NCBI GenBank assembly: GCA_021792095.1
Contig: JAJYVH010000001.1
Coordinates: 62,001-126,000, forward strand
DNA from: Microcaldota archaeon
GTDB lineage: Archaea; Micrarchaeota; Micrarchaeia; Micrarchaeales; CABMGC01
Reading direction: 5' to 3'
Length of the DNA stretch: 64,000 bases
Below are positions 1 to 7,480 of this stretch, in pieces (the stretch's first letter is position 1; the number at the start of each line of letters is the position of its first letter). Made by a program: the position numbers and the translations under genes. The notes under the pieces were generated by a model, which saw nothing but the letters and a program-made list of their open reading frames with translations, was not told where the DNA came from and ran no database searches.

Positions 1-432
1 GAGCGTGTAGGCAACAAAGGCATTGTTTACGCTATAGACTCGAGCGGAGCCGCGCTCTGCGAGCTCGCCAAAAACGCGGCGTCGGGACGCAGCACCGCAG
101 CCGAGATAAAGGCAAAGGAAGCTGACGTGTCAAACACAGGCATAGGCGCAGGCACAGTGGACATCGCCCTCTTCGCAAACGTGCTGCACGACATAAACGA
201 CAAGCGGAGCTTCCTCGAGGAGGTGAAGCGCATACTGAAACCCGGAGGCGTCGCCGTGGACATAGACTGGAATAGGGATGCGCCGAGGGAGTTCGGCCCG
301 CCATGGGAGATACGCATAGGCGAGCACGAGGCAGAGAAGCTGCTGCGGCAGAACGGGCTGGAGCCGGCAGGGAAGATAGACGCCGGTGAATGGCACTACG
401 GTATAGTGCTCAAGAGGGCGGCTGTTGCATGA
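1..432 (+). CDS. Class I SAM-dependent methyltransferase, C-terminal part (starts before the window)
   Basis: The reading frame is open from base 1, so the N-terminus with the SAM-binding glycine loop lies outside. What remains has the second half of a Rossmann methyltransferase: VDIALFANVLHDINDKRSFL (motif IV/post-IV, typical of UbiE/Methyltransf_11 proteins), then RILKPGGVAVDIDW, then a C-terminal EHEAEKLLRQNGLEPAGK segment. The substrate cannot be told from this fragment. The stop codon overlaps the start of the next gene (ATGA), so the two are probably translated together. Family assignment is firm; function is open. Confidence 0.8.
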   Translation, partial: ERVGNKGIVYAIDSSGAALCELAKNAASGRSTAAEIKAKEADVSNTGIGAGTVDIALFANVLHDINDKRSFLEEVKRILKPGGVAVDIDWNRDAPREFGPPWEIRIGEHEAEKLLRQNGLEPAGKIDAGEWHYGIVLKRAAVA

Positions 433-755
433 TAGTAGGAATACCCACGGATGACGGCAAGCACGTCAGCGACCACTTCGGCAGGTCAAGGTACATACTG
501 GTGGCGGACACGGGGAAGCCGGGGGAGCGCAACCTTGTCGAGAACCCGCACCAGCTCGCGGAGACAGAGCAGGGCGGCCACGGAATGCTGCTCAAGATGC
601 TCAGGGAAAGGGAAGTGCGAAGGGTGATCTGCTCCAACCTCAATCCGAGGATGCAGAAAAACCTGGAATCGCTGGGCATACAGGTGGTCAGGTGCGAGGC
701 GTCGGCTGAGATAGAAAGCGTAATCCGCGATGATGGCGATGACGCGAGCCGATAG
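429..755 (+). CDS. NifX/NifB-like iron-molybdenum cofactor-binding domain protein
   Basis: This is a 108-residue protein. I start it at the ATG at 429 because it overlaps the preceding stop and gives the normal family start MIVGIPTDDGKHVSDHFGRS. That motif, with a conserved His after the Asp-Asp-Gly and HFGRS, is typical of the dinitrogenase Fe-Mo cofactor biosynthesis domain (PF02579). Stand-alone archaeal members of this family bind iron-sulfur or metal clusters, and many occur without nitrogenase. No nif gene is nearby, so nitrogen fixation should not be inferred. The only visible partner is the upstream methyltransferase. Confidence 0.8.
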   Translation: MIVGIPTDDGKHVSDHFGRSRYILVADTGKPGERNLVENPHQLAETEQGGHGMLLKMLREREVRRVICSNLNPRMQKNLESLGIQVVRCEASAEIESVIRDDGDDASR

Positions 756-769
756 GCAGCACCTCCGCC

Positions 770-1264
770 TCATTTGCGCCTGATTTGTTTGACGCTTATG
801 CCGACAAGGACAGTTGCGCCCGAAAACTGCCCAGTGCCGCTTGCGTCCGCCACGAAGGGCTCAGAACTGTTACCCGCGGACCGGGGAGGGCCCACGCTGA
901 ACAGGGGCGGGCTCTGGCCGCCCACGATGCGCACCTCTCCTTCCCCAGGCGCGCTCGCCTGCACGAGCTCGCCGTCCAGGAGCGAGAAACTCCCTGGCAC
1001 GAGCGCGTCCGCATCGTCAACCAGATAGAACGCATTTCCGCCCAGCAGCGTGCGCAGCTCCTCGTTGCGCTTGAGCGTAGCCAGCGATTCCATGAGCGAC
1101 GGCTGCCTGTACTCCAGCGCGCCAAGCTTTACGGCAGAGTCGTAATACGAATACCTGACTTCCCTGTTCGCCGGCAAGACTACGCCCACGCCGCCCAGAT
1201 TCGCGTAGTACACGGAATCTATGCGCAGCACATCGTTGGCCCTGGTTTTCAACACCATTTGCAT
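770..1264 (-). CDS. Hypothetical protein, about 164 aa
   Basis: I do not recognise this protein. It has the GC-rich third positions of its neighbours and no membrane segment or signal peptide. The middle (LMESLATLKRNEELRTLLGGNAFYLVDD) looks alpha/beta. The C-terminal third is rich in Ser, Gly and Pro (GEVRIVGGQSPPLFSVGPPRSAG) and the tail is basic. A second ATG at 1258 is equally possible as the start. It is convergent with the NifX-like gene, with 14 nt between the stops. Confidence 0.55.
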   Translation of the reverse strand: MQMVLKTRANDVLRIDSVYYANLGGVGVVLPANREVRYSYYDSAVKLGALEYRQPSLMESLATLKRNEELRTLLGGNAFYLVDDADALVPGSFSLLDGELVQASAPGEGEVRIVGGQSPPLFSVGPPRSAGNSSEPFVADASGTGQFSGATVLVGISVKQIRRK

Positions 1265-1297
1265 CGCTGATTTAGCGCATCCTTGGAGGCACCTGCC

Positions 1298-1510
1298 TTA
1301 AATGTGTTGTGTGCAGCCATCGGTTCCGCTTCCGATAGCCGCAGGCGCAGACCGCAGCTTGGTCTCGTCTATCACGTAGCGCCTGCCGTACTTCGCCCTG
1401 CGCTTGCGCTCAGCGGCATCGTACGCAGCGTATTCGTTCCCCTTGCCCTTAACCTTAGTGGTGCCGTACGCCAGGAAGACGCGCCAGCCAAATACACTAT
1501 GCGTGAAACA
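1298..1510 (-). pseudogene. Open frame without start codon, possible gene remnant
   Basis: Between the hypothetical gene and the oxidoreductase, the minus strand has an open frame closed by stops at both ends. It reads VFLAYGTTKVKGKGNEYAAY, then AERKRRAKYGRRYVIDETKL. Codon choice matches real genes here, and the composition is basic and Tyr-rich. No ATG, TTG or early GTG lies in frame; the only GTG is about 23 codons from the end. It could be the tail of a decayed gene. I see no family match. Confidence 0.3.
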
Positions 1511-1526
1511 TTATTACTCGAAGCGG

Positions 1527-2177
1527 TCAGCCCTTCCTCACTATCTTGAAGCCGAAATTGGGGTGCTGCCACACGGCATGCAGCTGCATCAGCATAGGCA
1601 GGAGCATCTCCATGTACCGCGAAGCCTCAAGGCCTCCCAGGTCTATTATGTCGTTCCATCCGAACTTCTTCAGGAGCTCGGCCACGCGCTTCTTCGCGCT
1701 CTCGTCGTTGCCTGCAATGAATACAGTCAGCTCCTCGCCGAGCCTCTTGGGGTCCGTCATGAGCAGCGCGTTCACAGTATTCAGCGTCTTCACCACCTTG
1801 GCGTCTGGCGCGCTCGCCTGTATGCGCTCGCTCAGGGACTCGGTGTTTGAGACGAAAAGCTTCACGCCACTTGACCCCAGCTCCAGCGGGTTGCACGTGT
1901 CTATCACGATCTTGCCCCTGAAGTTCTCCGGCTTGGCCGCGCTGACCACTTCCAGGGCCGCAGCCCCATGCACGGCGAGCACCAGCATCTCGCCGAACTT
2001 CGCCGCTTCCTCGAAGGTGCCGTGCGACGCCTTGTGGCCTGTGTTCGCCCTGGCCCAGTCGCTCGCCGTCTTGTTGTCCGGGCTCCTCGAGCCCATCTTG
2101 ACCTCGTTGCCAAGCTGCGCGAGCTTTGTCGCCAGAGTTATGCCTACAGTTCCTGTACCAAGGACCCCTATCCTCAT
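1527..2177 (-). CDS. NADP/F420-dependent oxidoreductase-type NAD(P)-binding protein
   Basis: 216 residues. The N-terminus MRIGVLGTGTVGITLATKLAQLGNEVKMGSR is a Rossmann fold with GxGxxG, and the following basic residues favour NADP(H). The order beta-alpha-beta, HGAAALEVVSA, KIVIDTCNPLE, then TLNTVNALLMTDPKR fits the NADPH-dependent F420 reductase/YwqN-like family (PF03807). Family members move hydride between NADPH and F420 or act as ferric or dinucleotide reductases; whether this organism has F420 cannot be judged here. It is a single gene, divergent from the tRNA-Ser gene. Confidence 0.75.
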   Translation of the reverse strand: MRIGVLGTGTVGITLATKLAQLGNEVKMGSRSPDNKTASDWARANTGHKASHGTFEEAAKFGEMLVLAVHGAAALEVVSAAKPENFRGKIVIDTCNPLELGSSGVKLFVSNTESLSERIQASAPDAKVVKTLNTVNALLMTDPKRLGEELTVFIAGNDESAKKRVAELLKKFGWNDIIDLGGLEASRYMEMLLPMLMQLHAVWQHPNFGFKIVRKG

Positions 2178-2273
2178 TTGACCCCCGGCATACTGGGCGC
2201 TTAAAGCTTAATAAGCTGCACCGGCTTTCGGCACTATGCAAGGTATTAAACTTTAGCTCGCATAGGAATGCGA

Positions 2274-2395
2274 GCCAGGGTGGCAGAATCTGGTAATGCG
2301 CCGGTCTTGAATCCATAGGATTTCAAGAGCTGATTCGTGATGCGAAGAAAACCGGTGCCCTTCGGGGCTTTAGGGTTCAAATCCCTACCCTGGCG
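2274..2395 (+). tRNA. tRNA-Ser (anticodon TGA) with a 38-nt intron
   Basis: The acceptor GCCAGGG (2274-2280) pairs with CCCTGGC (2388-2394) and the discriminator is G. The anticodon stem CCGGT (2301-2305) pairs with ACCGG (2351-2355). With the intron (about 2312-2349) removed, the loop reads CTTGAAA, giving anticodon TGA. The long variable arm (GCCC TTC GGGGC) and T-arm TAGGG-TTCAAAT-CCCTA are those of a class II tRNA. The intron lies at the canonical archaeal site after position 37, where the splicing endonuclease cuts a bulge-helix-bulge. No 3' CCA is encoded. Confidence 0.93.
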
Positions 2396-2453
2396 AGCTT
2401 AATCCTCTGGAGCTTGAAATGCCATGCCGTTCGCGGGCGGAAGCATACGGACT

Positions 2454-3611
2454 TCAACTGTAGCTGACCACAGGCACCGCCATCTCTTCAGCGGACATGC
2501 CTGAATGCGAGCCGAGCATGCGGAAGCGCTTCGCAGGCCTGGTGTACGGATACTCGTAGTACAGCTTGACGTGGGGCCTTGCGAGCAGGACGTGGGTGCC
2601 GAACCTGTATTTTATGCTCTCGGCCACGCGCTTCTTGCCGAAAATGCCGGAGCGTATCAGCTCTTCTGTATCGAACAGCGCCGCGTCCCTTGCGTAGCGC
2701 TTGCGCACGTGCTCGCGCAGCGCGCCCTCCATGCCGTGCTGCACGTTGACGTACATCATGCGGCTGTCACCCCACGGCGGCGCGATGAGATACCTCATTA
2801 TGCCGCTCTTGCCGCTTATCTCCACCACTCTGGTGATCGCGGTCAGCCCGTGGTCAGCAGTTATCGTCAGATGGTAGCCGCTGCCCTCCAGTCTGGGAAG
2901 CAGCACCTCGTTCAGCTCACGCAGGAACAGCATAGCGCTGCGCAGCGCCGCCTCGGAGCCCGGGCCGTAGATGTGCTGCACCGAATCCAGGTCAGGATAG
3001 TAGGCGTAGATGAAACCGTGCGCCCCCTTGCCTACAAGCTCCTTGATTTTCAGCAGCATTGCAGGCAGGCCGGTGTACTGGATGCTGTCGCAGTTCTCAA
3101 GCGCGCCTATCGTCTCCTTGTTTATGAATTCCGGATAGAGATACGCAAGCCTCCTTTTGGCCGCTGCCCTCATCAGCAGCCTCGGTCTGGCGAACACGTT
3201 GCTTATGTGCGCCCTGCTGAGCACGAAATCACGAGATATCTGCGCTGCGTCCCTGTACGGCATCAGTATCATCCCGTGCTCCTTTGCGTAGACGTTCCAG
3301 CCCACCAGGCCGTGCTCAGCGGGCGTCTGCCCGGTCTCCATCGAGGTAAGCACAGTAAGGGTAGAGCTCGGCACCAGCGAGCTCGCCCTGCGCACGCGCG
3401 CGCCCTGCAGGAGCCGCCTTGACTCCTTGCCCCGCAGTATGCGCTCTATCAGGTTGTATCCGAGCCCGTCCGCCAGTATGAACACCTGCTTCTCGCCTTT
3501 CCTGCTGCGCTCCACGGCTCCCTTGATCGCGGACAGGTTGCTGTTCCTGTAGTCGGGAAGGACGTACCCGATGCGCTCCAGTTCCTGCTTTACGCTCGGC
3601 ACCAAAACCAC
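2454..3611 (-). CDS. Alkaline phosphatase superfamily (type I phosphodiesterase/nucleotide pyrophosphatase-like)
   Basis: The metal-binding motifs of the superfamily are in order: FILADGLGYNL (first Asp), VPSSTLTVLTSMETGQTPAEHG with the Thr/Ser nucleophile region, YPDLDSVQHIYGP (Asp and His ligands), TADHGL, and a final LGSHSGMS with His. This is the layout of Type I phosphodiesterases (PF01663), which cleave phosphodiester or pyrophosphate bonds; the substrate is unknown. There is no signal peptide. A longer frame exists upstream to 3701, but a TATA box at 3634-3641 puts the RNA start near 3611, so I choose GTG 3611 (leaderless). TTG 3605 and GTG 3602 are alternatives. Confidence 0.75.
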   Translation of the reverse strand: MVLVPSVKQELERIGYVLPDYRNSNLSAIKGAVERSRKGEKQVFILADGLGYNLIERILRGKESRRLLQGARVRRASSLVPSSTLTVLTSMETGQTPAEHGLVGWNVYAKEHGMILMPYRDAAQISRDFVLSRAHISNVFARPRLLMRAAAKRRLAYLYPEFINKETIGALENCDSIQYTGLPAMLLKIKELVGKGAHGFIYAYYPDLDSVQHIYGPGSEAALRSAMLFLRELNEVLLPRLEGSGYHLTITADHGLTAITRVVEISGKSGIMRYLIAPPWGDSRMMYVNVQHGMEGALREHVRKRYARDAALFDTEELIRSGIFGKKRVAESIKYRFGTHVLLARPHVKLYYEYPYTRPAKRFRMLGSHSGMSAEEMAVPVVSYS

Positions 3612-3633
3612 GACTAGAGCTAGGGCGCTGCTG

Positions 3634-3641
3634 TTTTTATA
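3634..3641 (-). promoter_or_regulatory. TATA box of the phosphodiesterase-like gene
   Basis: The minus strand reads TATAAAAACAG. Its centre is about 25 nt before GTG 3611, the spacing expected between an archaeal TATA box and the transcription start. It lies inside the longer open frame, which is why the longer start is unlikely. Confidence 0.6.
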
Positions 3642-3709
3642 GGCTACGTGCACGCCAGAAAAAACAACCCTTTTAAGCAGATAGCGCCATAGACAATCCA
3701 CAGAGTGTT

Positions 3710-4651
3710 ATGATGGCAAAGATGCACCTGAAGACGATAAAGGACCTGAGGCTGAAGAAAGGCATGAGCGTGAAGGAGCTTGTGGCTTCGATGAACGAGA
3801 TGGGGGGCTTCTCCGCGCAGCACCTTGGGCAGGGAACAGGCATAGTGCGCGAGATGCTTGACGACAAGGAGTGCTTCAACTTCCTCTCGTTCCCCGCTGA
3901 CATAGTGGCCACGGGCCTGCGCGGGGCGCTGGCGCAGGCTGTGAAGCACTTCGACGCCATAATAACCACGTGCGGCACGCTCGACCACGACCTGGCGAGG
4001 GCCTACGGGGGCAAGTACAGCTTCGGCAGCTTCTACGCGGACGACGCGGCGCTGCACAGGCAGAAGGTGTACAGGCTGGGCAACGTCTTCATAGAGCAGA
4101 AGGAGTACGGCCTCGCGGTGGAGGAGTACTTCAACGAGATAATGGACGACATACACGGGTCCAAGGACTACAAGAAGGAGTACAGCCCGAGCGAGCTCAT
4201 CTACGAGTTCGGGAAGCGAATGAAGGATGACGGTTCCATAATAAGACAGGCTTACCTGCACAACGTGCCCATCTTCAACCCCGGCATTGTGGACGGCGCG
4301 TTCGGCACGCAGCTCGCGATCTGGTCGCAGACGCACGACTTCAAGCTCAACGTCATCAAGGACGAGCTGAAGCTCAGCGACATATCGTTCGAGCACAAGA
4401 AGACTGGCGCGCTCATGGTAGGCGGGGGCATAAGCAAGCACCACGTCATCTGGTGGAACCAGTTCAAGGGGGGCCTCGATTATGCAGTATATATAACCAC
4501 GGCCACGCAGTTCGACGGGAGCCTGTCCGGCGCGCGGCTCACAGAGGCGGTCTCTTGGGGCAAGATTAGGGAGAACGCCAAGTACGTGACTATAGACGGG
4601 GACGCCACAATAATACTGCCGGTGATGCTTGCCGGTCTTGACATAGTGTAA
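3710..4651 (+). CDS. dys: Deoxyhypusine synthase
   Basis: The enzyme transfers the aminobutyl group of spermidine, in an NAD-dependent reaction, to a lysine of aIF5A, the first step of hypusine formation. The signature GGGISKHHVIWWNQFKGG contains the active-site Lys (KHH). It is followed by DYAVYITTATQFDGSLSGAR and AVSWGKI, which bind NAD and spermidine in the family. The 313-residue length is normal. Two adjacent ATGs (3710, 3713) can start it. The motif before the Lys region reads NPGIVDGAFGTQL, where many relatives have CPALTDGSIGD, so the substrate pocket is somewhat divergent. A TATA-like CTTTTAAGC lies near 3670. MetK follows after 18 nt, which links the two in one transcript. Confidence 0.92.
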   Translation: MMAKMHLKTIKDLRLKKGMSVKELVASMNEMGGFSAQHLGQGTGIVREMLDDKECFNFLSFPADIVATGLRGALAQAVKHFDAIITTCGTLDHDLARAYGGKYSFGSFYADDAALHRQKVYRLGNVFIEQKEYGLAVEEYFNEIMDDIHGSKDYKKEYSPSELIYEFGKRMKDDGSIIRQAYLHNVPIFNPGIVDGAFGTQLAIWSQTHDFKLNVIKDELKLSDISFEHKKTGALMVGGGISKHHVIWWNQFKGGLDYAVYITTATQFDGSLSGARLTEAVSWGKIRENAKYVTIDGDATIILPVMLAGLDIV

Positions 4652-4669
4652 GCTGCTCAAGGTGCGAAA

Positions 4670-7180
4670 ATGCCAAGATATCTTGTAACTGCGGAGAGCG
4701 TCACTGAGGGGCACCCGGACAAGGTCGCGGATGCGGTGTCGGACAGCGTGCTCGACGCCATAGTGGGCAAGGACCCCGCGGCGCACGTCGACGTGGAGAC
4801 GCTGATAATGCAGGGCATGGTAGTGGTCACGGGCCAGATAACCACGAAGGCTTACGTCAACATACCCAGCGTGGTAAGGGGCGTGCTCAGGGACATAGGG
4901 CTGGACAACGCCAAGGACGGGCTCGACTGGGCCACGTGCGGCGTGATAAGCTCCATAGAGGAGCAGTCGCCTGACATAGCGCTGGGCGTCGACGAGAAGA
5001 AGGGCCTCGACATGGGGGCCGGGGACCAGGGCTTCGTGTTCGGCTACGCGTGCAAGGAGACGAAGGAGCTCATGCCCTTGCCCACCATGCTCGCCCACAA
5101 GCTGGTCATGAGGCTGACCGAATGCAGGAAGAACGGCACGCTGCCGTACCTGAGGCCCGACGGTAAATCCCAGGTGACGGTAGAGTATGTCGATGGCGTG
5201 CCGAAGAGGGTCGACACTGTGGTGATAGCAGCCCAACACAGCAACGGCTCCAGCATAGAGAAGGTAAGGAGCGACATAAAGAAGGAGGTAATCGAGAAGA
5301 CCATACCTAAGGGCATGCTCGACGGCAGGACCAAGCTCATAATAAACGGCACTGGCAAATTCACGATAGGTGGCACGCTGGCCGATTCGGGCCTCACGGG
5401 CAGGAAGACAGTTGTCGACGGCTACGGGAGCACGGGCAAGTCTGGCGGGGGCTGCTTCTGCGTCGTCGGAAGCGCCCTTGTAAACACGCAGGACGGTATA
5501 GACATGATCTCCGACCTAGAAAATGTTGGCGGCAAACTTGTCAAAACAGATATTTCCCCAACCCCTGCGGGCGGCTGGTACTGCAACGGCGAGCTGTCTA
5601 CACTCAGGGTTCGAACGGAGGACGGATATGAGCTAGAGGGAACGCATAACCAGTCTATTAGGGTGGTAGATCAAAAAGGCAACTACGTATGGAGAAGATT
5701 GGATGAGCTGAATCCAACGGATTGGATAGCCATACAACGTAAAAACCGCTTGTTCGGAATGAAGTCATTGAATGGAAAGTTCGATTTCAAGCATAAAGCC
5801 GGCACGTCAAGGAAGAACGCATTCAGTTTTCCGGAGGAATTAACTGAAGACTATGCCTATCTTCTCGGATTGTTGATCGGGGACGGAAACTGCAAATCAC
5901 GGGATGGCATTTGGATATGCGCCTGCGAAAAGGGGATGGGGGATATCATACAGGGCCTTTATAGGCGACTTTTTGGCAGGTACGGGAAGATGTTCGGGCA
6001 TTGGGCGTTCTATGGCGGTGCAGAACTCCGCGCCTATCTCGAACACCTAGGTCTAGGCAAGGTTAGGTCTTACGATAAGGAAGTGCCAACATCTGTTTTC
6101 CATGCTCCGAAACCGGTCATGGCCGCTTTTATCAGAGGGCTTTTCGACATAGACGGGTCCGTGCTCAGGATTGGGAGAAATAGAAAGTCTGTGCACATCA
6201 AAATGTCATCGACATCCCAAAAACTGGTACAGCAGGTGCAGATGCTTTTATTGAATTTCGGAATAATAACACACATCCAGAAAATCGAGAACGTAGGAAA
6301 GGCGTCCGTGATCAGGGGGCACAGAGTCATAAGCAAGAGGCCCTTGTACGATCTTGGGGTCAAGGGAACCGAGAGCGCCCGCATTTTCAGCCGAGACATA
6401 GGTTTCGGACTTACGCGCAAAGCAGAGAAACTCGAGAGCCTGGTCTCTGAAGACAAACGCGATTTCACAAAAATTCCCTCACAGCAGAAACGCGTGGAGC
6501 GTTTATGGAGCAGGCTGCCACATAACGTGAGGGTCGCTGATGCGTGCAAGATAGGAAGATTTACAAGAGGTCACAACGGTAAAGCAACAAAGGAACTCAC
6601 CTACGAGAAGCTTAAAGAGTTTCTAGATACGTACGCAAGCATTCTTGAAGGCAACTACGATTTCGAGTATCTCAGAACCCTTTATTTGATGAACAACTAC
6701 TACACACGCATGAAGAGCATCGAACCCTCTAAGGCAGAGGTCTACGACCTGACAGTGCCAGGAGCGCACACGTTCACGGCCAACGGTTTCGTATGCCACA
6801 ATTCGGGCAAGGATCCCACCAAGGTGGACAGGTCGGGCGCCTACTACGCGCGCTACATAGCGAAGAACATAGTCGCTGCGGGGCTCGCCGAGAAATGCGA
6901 GGTGCAGATCGCCTACGCGATAGGCGTGGCAAGGCCCGTCTCCTTCTACGTCAACACGCTGGGCACCGGCAAGATAAGCGACGACAGGCTCGCCGAGCTA
7001 GTGAAGAAGCATTTCGACATGCGGCCTGGGGCCATGATCAGGGAGCTGGAACTGCGCAGGCCCATATTCAGGAAAACATCCGCCTACGGGCACTTCGGGC
7101 GCGAAGAGCCTGAGTTCAAGTGGGAGAGGACAGACAAGGCTGCGATGCTGAAAAAAGAGGCGGCAAGGCCTAGGCCATAA
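4670..7180 (+). CDS. metK: S-adenosylmethionine synthetase (bacterial type) interrupted by an intein
   Basis: The host protein makes SAM from methionine and ATP. The N-terminal extein (residues 1-263) has VTEGHPDKVADAVSDSVLDA and MGAGDQGFVFGY. The C-terminal extein (712-836) has SGKDPTKVDRSGAYYARYIA and YAIGVARPVSFYV. These are bacterial/eukaryotic MetK motifs, not those of the distinct archaeal MAT family. Without the intein the enzyme is about 388 aa, the normal length. Insertion falls in the conserved GGGxF-SGKDPTKVDRS loop, so unspliced protein should be inactive. The 3' end overlaps the convergent uS10 gene by 11 nt. The host parts share the GC-rich codon use of their neighbours; the intein does not. 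Confidence 0.95.
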   Translation: MPRYLVTAESVTEGHPDKVADAVSDSVLDAIVGKDPAAHVDVETLIMQGMVVVTGQITTKAYVNIPSVVRGVLRDIGLDNAKDGLDWATCGVISSIEEQSPDIALGVDEKKGLDMGAGDQGFVFGYACKETKELMPLPTMLAHKLVMRLTECRKNGTLPYLRPDGKSQVTVEYVDGVPKRVDTVVIAAQHSNGSSIEKVRSDIKKEVIEKTIPKGMLDGRTKLIINGTGKFTIGGTLADSGLTGRKTVVDGYGSTGKSGGGCFCVVGSALVNTQDGIDMISDLENVGGKLVKTDISPTPAGGWYCNGELSTLRVRTEDGYELEGTHNQSIRVVDQKGNYVWRRLDELNPTDWIAIQRKNRLFGMKSLNGKFDFKHKAGTSRKNAFSFPEELTEDYAYLLGLLIGDGNCKSRDGIWICACEKGMGDIIQGLYRRLFGRYGKMFGHWAFYGGAELRAYLEHLGLGKVRSYDKEVPTSVFHAPKPVMAAFIRGLFDIDGSVLRIGRNRKSVHIKMSSTSQKLVQQVQMLLLNFGIITHIQKIENVGKASVIRGHRVISKRPLYDLGVKGTESARIFSRDIGFGLTRKAEKLESLVSEDKRDFTKIPSQQKRVERLWSRLPHNVRVADACKIGRFTRGHNGKATKELTYEKLKEFLDTYASILEGNYDFEYLRTLYLMNNYYTRMKSIEPSKAEVYDLTVPGAHTFTANGFVCHNSGKDPTKVDRSGAYYARYIAKNIVAAGLAEKCEVQIAYAIGVARPVSFYVNTLGTGKISDDRLAELVKKHFDMRPGAMIRELELRRPIFRKTSAYGHFGREEPEFKWERTDKAAMLKKEAARPRP
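5459..6802 (+). mobile_element. LAGLIDADG homing intein inside MetK (448 aa)
   Basis: The intein starts with Cys (CVVGSALVNTQDG, block A) directly after GGGCF. It has block B with TxxH (EGTHNQSIRVV), two dodecapeptide helices (YLLGLLIGDGN, block C, and IRGLFDIDGSV, block E), block F (VYDLTVPGAHTFT), and ends ANGFVCHN followed by host Ser-712 (block G). All residues needed for class 1 splicing are present: Cys1, the block B His, the penultimate His, the terminal Asn and the +1 Ser. Both LAGLIDADG acidic residues (Asp) are kept, so the endonuclease may be active. Codons are visibly more AT-rich than in the extein, which suggests recent arrival. Confidence 0.95.
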
Positions 7181-7478
7181 GCGTTATCTCTATCTGCACT
7201 GCCTCAGGAACCGGTATGCGCATCACCTGCCTGAGCGCCTGGTCGCTCCCGTCTATCTCGACGAGCCACTTGTGTATGCGCATCTGCCAGTGGTCGTAGG
7301 TGTGCGAGCCGTCGCCGCAGTTCGTCTTCCTGGTGGGGATGGTCATGTGCTTTACAGGAAGCGGGATAGGTCCCTTGCACTTGACGTTTATGCCCTTCGC
7401 TATGGCCACTATCTGGTTGGCTATCTCGCGGATGGGCCTGGCGTCCTTGCTTATGAGCTTTATCCTCGCTATCGGCAT
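7170..7478 (-). CDS. rps10: 30S ribosomal protein uS10
   Basis: 102 residues starting MPIARIKLISKDARPIREIA, with the loop containing PLPVKHMTIPTRK and the C-terminal IPVPEAVQIEITL. These are archaeal/eukaryotic S10 signatures. It sits 2 nt after EF1A on the same strand, the usual end of the archaeal str operon, and should be co-transcribed with it. Its last 11 bases overlap the end of the convergent metK. Confidence 0.96.
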   Translation of the reverse strand: MPIARIKLISKDARPIREIANQIVAIAKGINVKCKGPIPLPVKHMTIPTRKTNCGDGSHTYDHWQMRIHKWLVEIDGSDQALRQVMRIPVPEAVQIEITLMA

Positions 7479-7480
7479 GC

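Noticed and set aside
429-755. Nitrogen fixation locus from the NifX-like protein
   Set aside because: This small domain is common outside nitrogenase clusters, and no nif genes surround it.
3644-5239. A 531-codon open frame on the minus strand opposite deoxyhypusine synthase and metK
   Set aside because: It is rich in His, Leu, Val and Arg with no domain and lies opposite two genes with clear family motifs.
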